Below are positions 5,656 through 7,119 of a DNA stretch of 7,119 nt, in pieces. The stretch is from Rhodoferax sp. UBA5149 (GTDB taxonomy: Bacteria; Pseudomonadota; Gammaproteobacteria; Burkholderiales; Burkholderiaceae_C). Each line of letters opens with the position of its first letter. Position 1 is the first letter of the stretch. The notes beneath the pieces are model-generated. The model was given only the letters and a program-made list of their open reading frames with translations, made no database searches and was not told the DNA's origin. The stretch is taken from positions 1 to 7,119 of the forward strand of contig NZ_DHXT01000154.1 of NCBI RefSeq assembly GCF_002413825.1, written 5' to 3'. A program made the position numbers and the translations under genes.

Positions 5656-5669
5656 GTGACCGAAGTCAC
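5656..5669 (-). other. Small UUCG-type hairpin between cueR and the DUF2892 gene
   Basis: On the minus-strand transcript this reads GTGAC-TTCG-GTCAC, a five-pair stem closed by C(UUCG)G, a tetraloop known to be unusually stable. It lies 20 bases after the cueR stop and about 60 bases before the DUF2892 start. It has no T-run, so it may be an RNA processing or stability element that tunes distal expression, or chance. Confidence 0.4.
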
Positions 5670-5688
5670 GCAGGCCGCCGTCAAGATA

Positions 5689-6144
5689 CTAGCAACCATG
5701 GCCTGCCAGGTCATCCAGTATCGGGCAATCGGGCCGCTCGTCCCCCTGGCAGTGGTTGAGCAGGGACGCCAGGGTGCGCTGCATCGCCTGCATGGCGTCG
5801 ATGCGTTGCGCCAGCTCATCGACATGTTTCTGGGCGATGCGCTTGACGCTGGCGCTGGCGCGTTTACGGTTGTGCCACAAGCCCACCAGCTCGGCGATCT
5901 CGGCCATTGAAAAACCCAGGTCGCGCCCGCGCTTGATGAACTGCAGGGTGCGCACGTCGGCCTCGTTGTACTGGCGGTAGCCGCTGTCGGTGCGGGCCAC
6001 GGGCGCGAGCAGCCCGAGCGACTCGTAGTGCCGTACCATCTTGGCCGACACATGGGAGAGCCGGGCGGCACTGCCAATGGCGACCGGCCACGCAGCGTTG
6101 GCCAGCGTGCTGGCCTCAATCGGGGCCGTGGCCTTGGCTTTCAT
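5689..6144 (-). CDS. cueR: CueR-type Cu(I)-responsive MerR-family activator
   Basis: The 151-residue protein has a MerR DNA-binding head at about residues 22-90 (GSAARLSHVSAKMVRHYESLGLL, then GYRQYNEADVRTLQFIKRGRDLGFSMAEIAELV), a dimerising coiled coil, and a C-terminal metal loop CQGDERPDCP. Cys132 and Cys140 have the same eight-residue separation as Cys112 and Cys120 of E. coli CueR. Ser97 matches CueR Ser77, the residue that marks sensors of monovalent ions (Cu(I), Ag(I), Au(I)). The product therefore should activate copper genes by twisting promoters with long spacers; two such promoters are seen at 6384-6462. The ATG overlaps the copZ stop in ATGA, which implies translational coupling. 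The N-terminus is about 20 residues longer than in E. coli CueR, and I see no good internal start that would remove the extension. Confidence 0.93.
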   Translation of the reverse strand: MKAKATAPIEASTLANAAWPVAIGSAARLSHVSAKMVRHYESLGLLAPVARTDSGYRQYNEADVRTLQFIKRGRDLGFSMAEIAELVGLWHNRKRASASVKRIAQKHVDELAQRIDAMQAMQRTLASLLNHCQGDERPDCPILDDLAGHGC

Positions 6145-6338
6145 GCGGCGACGGCGTAGCCTTCTTCGGCAATCGCCTGGGCCAGCGACGCACGCGGCTG
6201 CTCGGACTGCACCTCGACCTGGTTGGCCGCGCGGTCAATCGTGACCTCGGCTTGCGGATCGACTTGTTTCACGGCGCGGGTGACCGCTTTTTCGCAGTGG
6301 CCGCAGGTCATGCCGGTGACGGTAAAGGTTTGCTTCAT
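6141..6338 (-). CDS. copZ: CopZ-type Cu(I) chaperone (HMA domain)
   Basis: The 65-residue protein is a single heavy-metal-associated domain with the beta-alpha-beta pattern and the motif GMTCGHC (Cys12, Cys15), which binds one Cu(I) between two thiols. Such chaperones carry cytoplasmic copper to the N-terminal domain of CopA, encoded divergently here, and may exchange it with CueR. AAAGG lies eight bases before ATG 6338. An in-frame ATG at 6383 would add 15 residues, but it lies upstream of the transcription start predicted from the CueR promoter and has no ribosome site. The stop overlaps the cueR start by four bases, so the pair is one operon and sensor output should feed back on itself. 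Confidence 0.93.
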   Translation of the reverse strand: MKQTFTVTGMTCGHCEKAVTRAVKQVDPQAEVTIDRAANQVEVQSEQPRASLAQAIAEEGYAVAA

Positions 6339-6383
6339 GGAAATCGCCTTTAAGTGATGGAAAAAGAACGTGGTGAAGAGCAT

Positions 6384-6414
6384 ATTCTGAACCCTCCCAC
6401 CATGGGAAGGTCAA
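6384..6414 (-). promoter_or_regulatory. CueR-dependent promoter of copZ-cueR
   Basis: On the minus strand TTGACC (6414-6409) and CAGAAT (6389-6384) are separated by 19 bases, the long spacer typical of MerR-family promoters. The spacer holds the dyad CCTTCCC-ATGGT-GGGAGGG (6410-6392), with one mismatch between arms, close to known CueR boxes. Transcription should start near 6377, leaving a leader of about 40 bases that includes the copZ ribosome site. The operon would be autoregulated because cueR is its second gene. Confidence 0.9.
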
Positions 6415-6420
6415 GGGCCG

Positions 6421-6432
6421 AGTCGCGCGACT
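6421..6432. repeat. Perfect 12-bp palindrome between the divergent promoters
   Basis: AGTCGCGCGACT is its own reverse complement. It fills most of the 17 bases between the two -35 boxes, and its last T is the first base of the copA -35 box. It is not part of either CueR dyad. It may be an extra protein-binding site or chance in GC-rich DNA. Confidence 0.5.
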
Positions 6433-6462
6433 TGACCTTGCCATGAGGGGAAGGATTACGCT
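6432..6462 (+). promoter_or_regulatory. CueR-dependent promoter of copA
   Basis: TTGACC (6432-6437) and TACGCT (6457-6462) are separated by 19 bases. The dyad CCTTGCC-ATGAG-GGGAAGG (6436-6454) lies between them with one mismatch between arms, a CueR box. The -10 box is weaker than that of copZ. Transcription should begin about seven bases after the -10 box, at or next to the copA ATG at 6470, so the transcript may have no leader. Confidence 0.88.
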
Positions 6463-6469
6463 CACAACT

Positions 6470-7119
6470 ATGAATACCGTTTCAGCCCCTTCGATTTCCC
6501 CCGCTTCACTCGACATCGGCATTGGTGGCATGACCTGCGCCTCCTGTGTGGCCCGGGTCGAAAAAGCCCTGAAAAAAGTCCCCGGTGTGCAGGACGCCAC
6601 GGTGAATCTGGCGACCGAATCGGCGCGCATTGTGGTGGTGCCCGGGGAACAAATGGAGGCCCGCTTGCGCCGCGCCGTGCGCGATGCCGGCTACGAGCCG
6701 CGCGCCGCCAGCGCGGCCATCGATGCCGTCGACAGCTCGCCGTGGGCCGGCTTTGCCCCGGTGGCCGTCGGGCTGGCCTTGTCGGCGCCGCTGACCTTGC
6801 CGATGCTGGCCGACCTGCTCGGCCAGCACTGGATGCTGCCCGCCGTGTGGCAATTCTTGCTCGCCACGCCCGTGCAATTCATTCTGGGCGCGCGCTTTTA
6901 CAAGGCCGGCTGGCATTCACTCAAGGCGCTCACCGGCAACATGGATTTGCTGGTGGCGATTGGCACGACGGCGGGCTGGGCCTTGTCGATGTGGTTGTGG
7001 CTCACGGCCGAGCCCGGCGCCATGGTGCATCTCTACTTTGAAGGCTCGGCCATCGTCATCACGCTGGTGCTGCTGGGCAAGTGGCTGGAGGCGCGCGCCA
7101 AGCGCCAAACCACCTCGGC
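6470..7119 (+). CDS. copA: CopA-type Cu(I)-exporting P1B-ATPase, C-terminus cut by window edge
   Basis: The visible 216 residues begin with one HMA domain at about residues 14-80 carrying the Cu(I) site GMTCASC (Cys23, Cys26). The first membrane helices follow: about 92-112, 123-142, then around GNMDLLVAIGTTAG (156-169) and FEGSAIVITLVLLGKWLEARAK (190-211). These segments are characteristic of copper-type P1B ATPases, which pump Cu(I) from the cytoplasm across the inner membrane with ATP. The actuator, CPC, DKTG and nucleotide-binding parts lie beyond the right edge and cannot be checked. Cargo would come from CopZ, encoded divergently. ATG 6470 is the only start that keeps the whole HMA domain. 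The purine-rich GGAAGGA upstream is about 14 bases away and would lie before the predicted transcript start, so initiation may be leaderless. Confidence 0.93.
   Translation, partial: MNTVSAPSISPASLDIGIGGMTCASCVARVEKALKKVPGVQDATVNLATESARIVVVPGEQMEARLRRAVRDAGYEPRAASAAIDAVDSSPWAGFAPVAVGLALSAPLTLPMLADLLGQHWMLPAVWQFLLATPVQFILGARFYKAGWHSLKALTGNMDLLVAIGTTAGWALSMWLWLTAEPGAMVHLYFEGSAIVITLVLLGKWLEARAKRQTTS

Noticed and set aside
5592..6119. Alternative minus-strand frame across the cueR region
   Set aside because: It is rich in Trp, Arg, Pro and Ser with no fold. The overlapping frame encodes CueR with all key residues.
6339..6383. ATG 6383 as copZ start, adding MLFTTFFFHHLKAIS
   Set aside because: It lies upstream of the transcript start predicted from the CueR promoter and has no ribosome site. 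ATG 6338 has AAAGG and gives the normal chaperone length.
1..7119. Mobile element, CRISPR, tRNA or phage defence system
   Set aside because: I found no transposase, integrase, terminal repeats, regularly spaced repeats, tRNA-like cloverleaf or known defence domains. The genes are metabolic, DNA-maintenance and metal-homeostasis types.

Overview
The window reads as high-GC chromosomal DNA from a betaproteobacterium. A Burkholderiales lineage close to Comamonadaceae is my best guess. This rests on the codon use, on the pairing of RdgC with a Spy/CpxP-like chaperone, and on the local arrangement copA / copZ-cueR with a small DUF2892 membrane protein. The lineage is inferred, not proven. There are nine genes, two of them cut by the window edges (a spy-like gene at the left, copA at the right). 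I see no tRNA, rRNA, CRISPR array, insertion sequence or phage gene.

Left part (1-1542): a periplasmic Spy/CpxP-type chaperone on the minus strand, with a Met/His-rich N-terminal segment, lies divergent from rdgC on the plus strand. RdgC is a DNA-binding antagonist of RecA. The rdgC start is best placed at GTG 646 rather than TTG 640.

Middle part (1578-5388): a four-gene plus-strand block for defence against reactive electrophiles. It encodes a NemR-type TetR repressor, a YqhD-type NADPH-dependent aldehyde reductase, a CurA-type enone/curcumin reductase, and an Hsp31/DJ-1-type protein with a Cys-His-Glu triad (possible glutathione-independent glyoxalase or deglycase). A 24-bp motif occurs just before the repressor and again just before yqhD, matching at 20 of 24 positions. 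This suggests one repressor controls both itself and the three enzymes. The repressor keeps the Cys-Lys pair that forms the redox switch in E. coli NemR. The enzymes cover three chemistries: C=O reduction, C=C reduction and dicarbonyl conversion. A GC-rich hairpin closes the block.

Right part (5398-7119): a copper-homeostasis locus. On the minus strand, copZ (Cu(I) chaperone) overlaps cueR (Cu(I)-sensing MerR activator) by four bases, and a DUF2892 membrane protein follows. On the plus strand is the start of copA, a Cu(I)-exporting P1B-type ATPase. Two back-to-back promoters between copZ and copA each have a 19-bp spacer and a CueR-type dyad, so CueR probably activates both arms. The copA promoter lies so close to the ATG that the mRNA may be leaderless. 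A perfect 12-bp palindrome sits between the two promoters.
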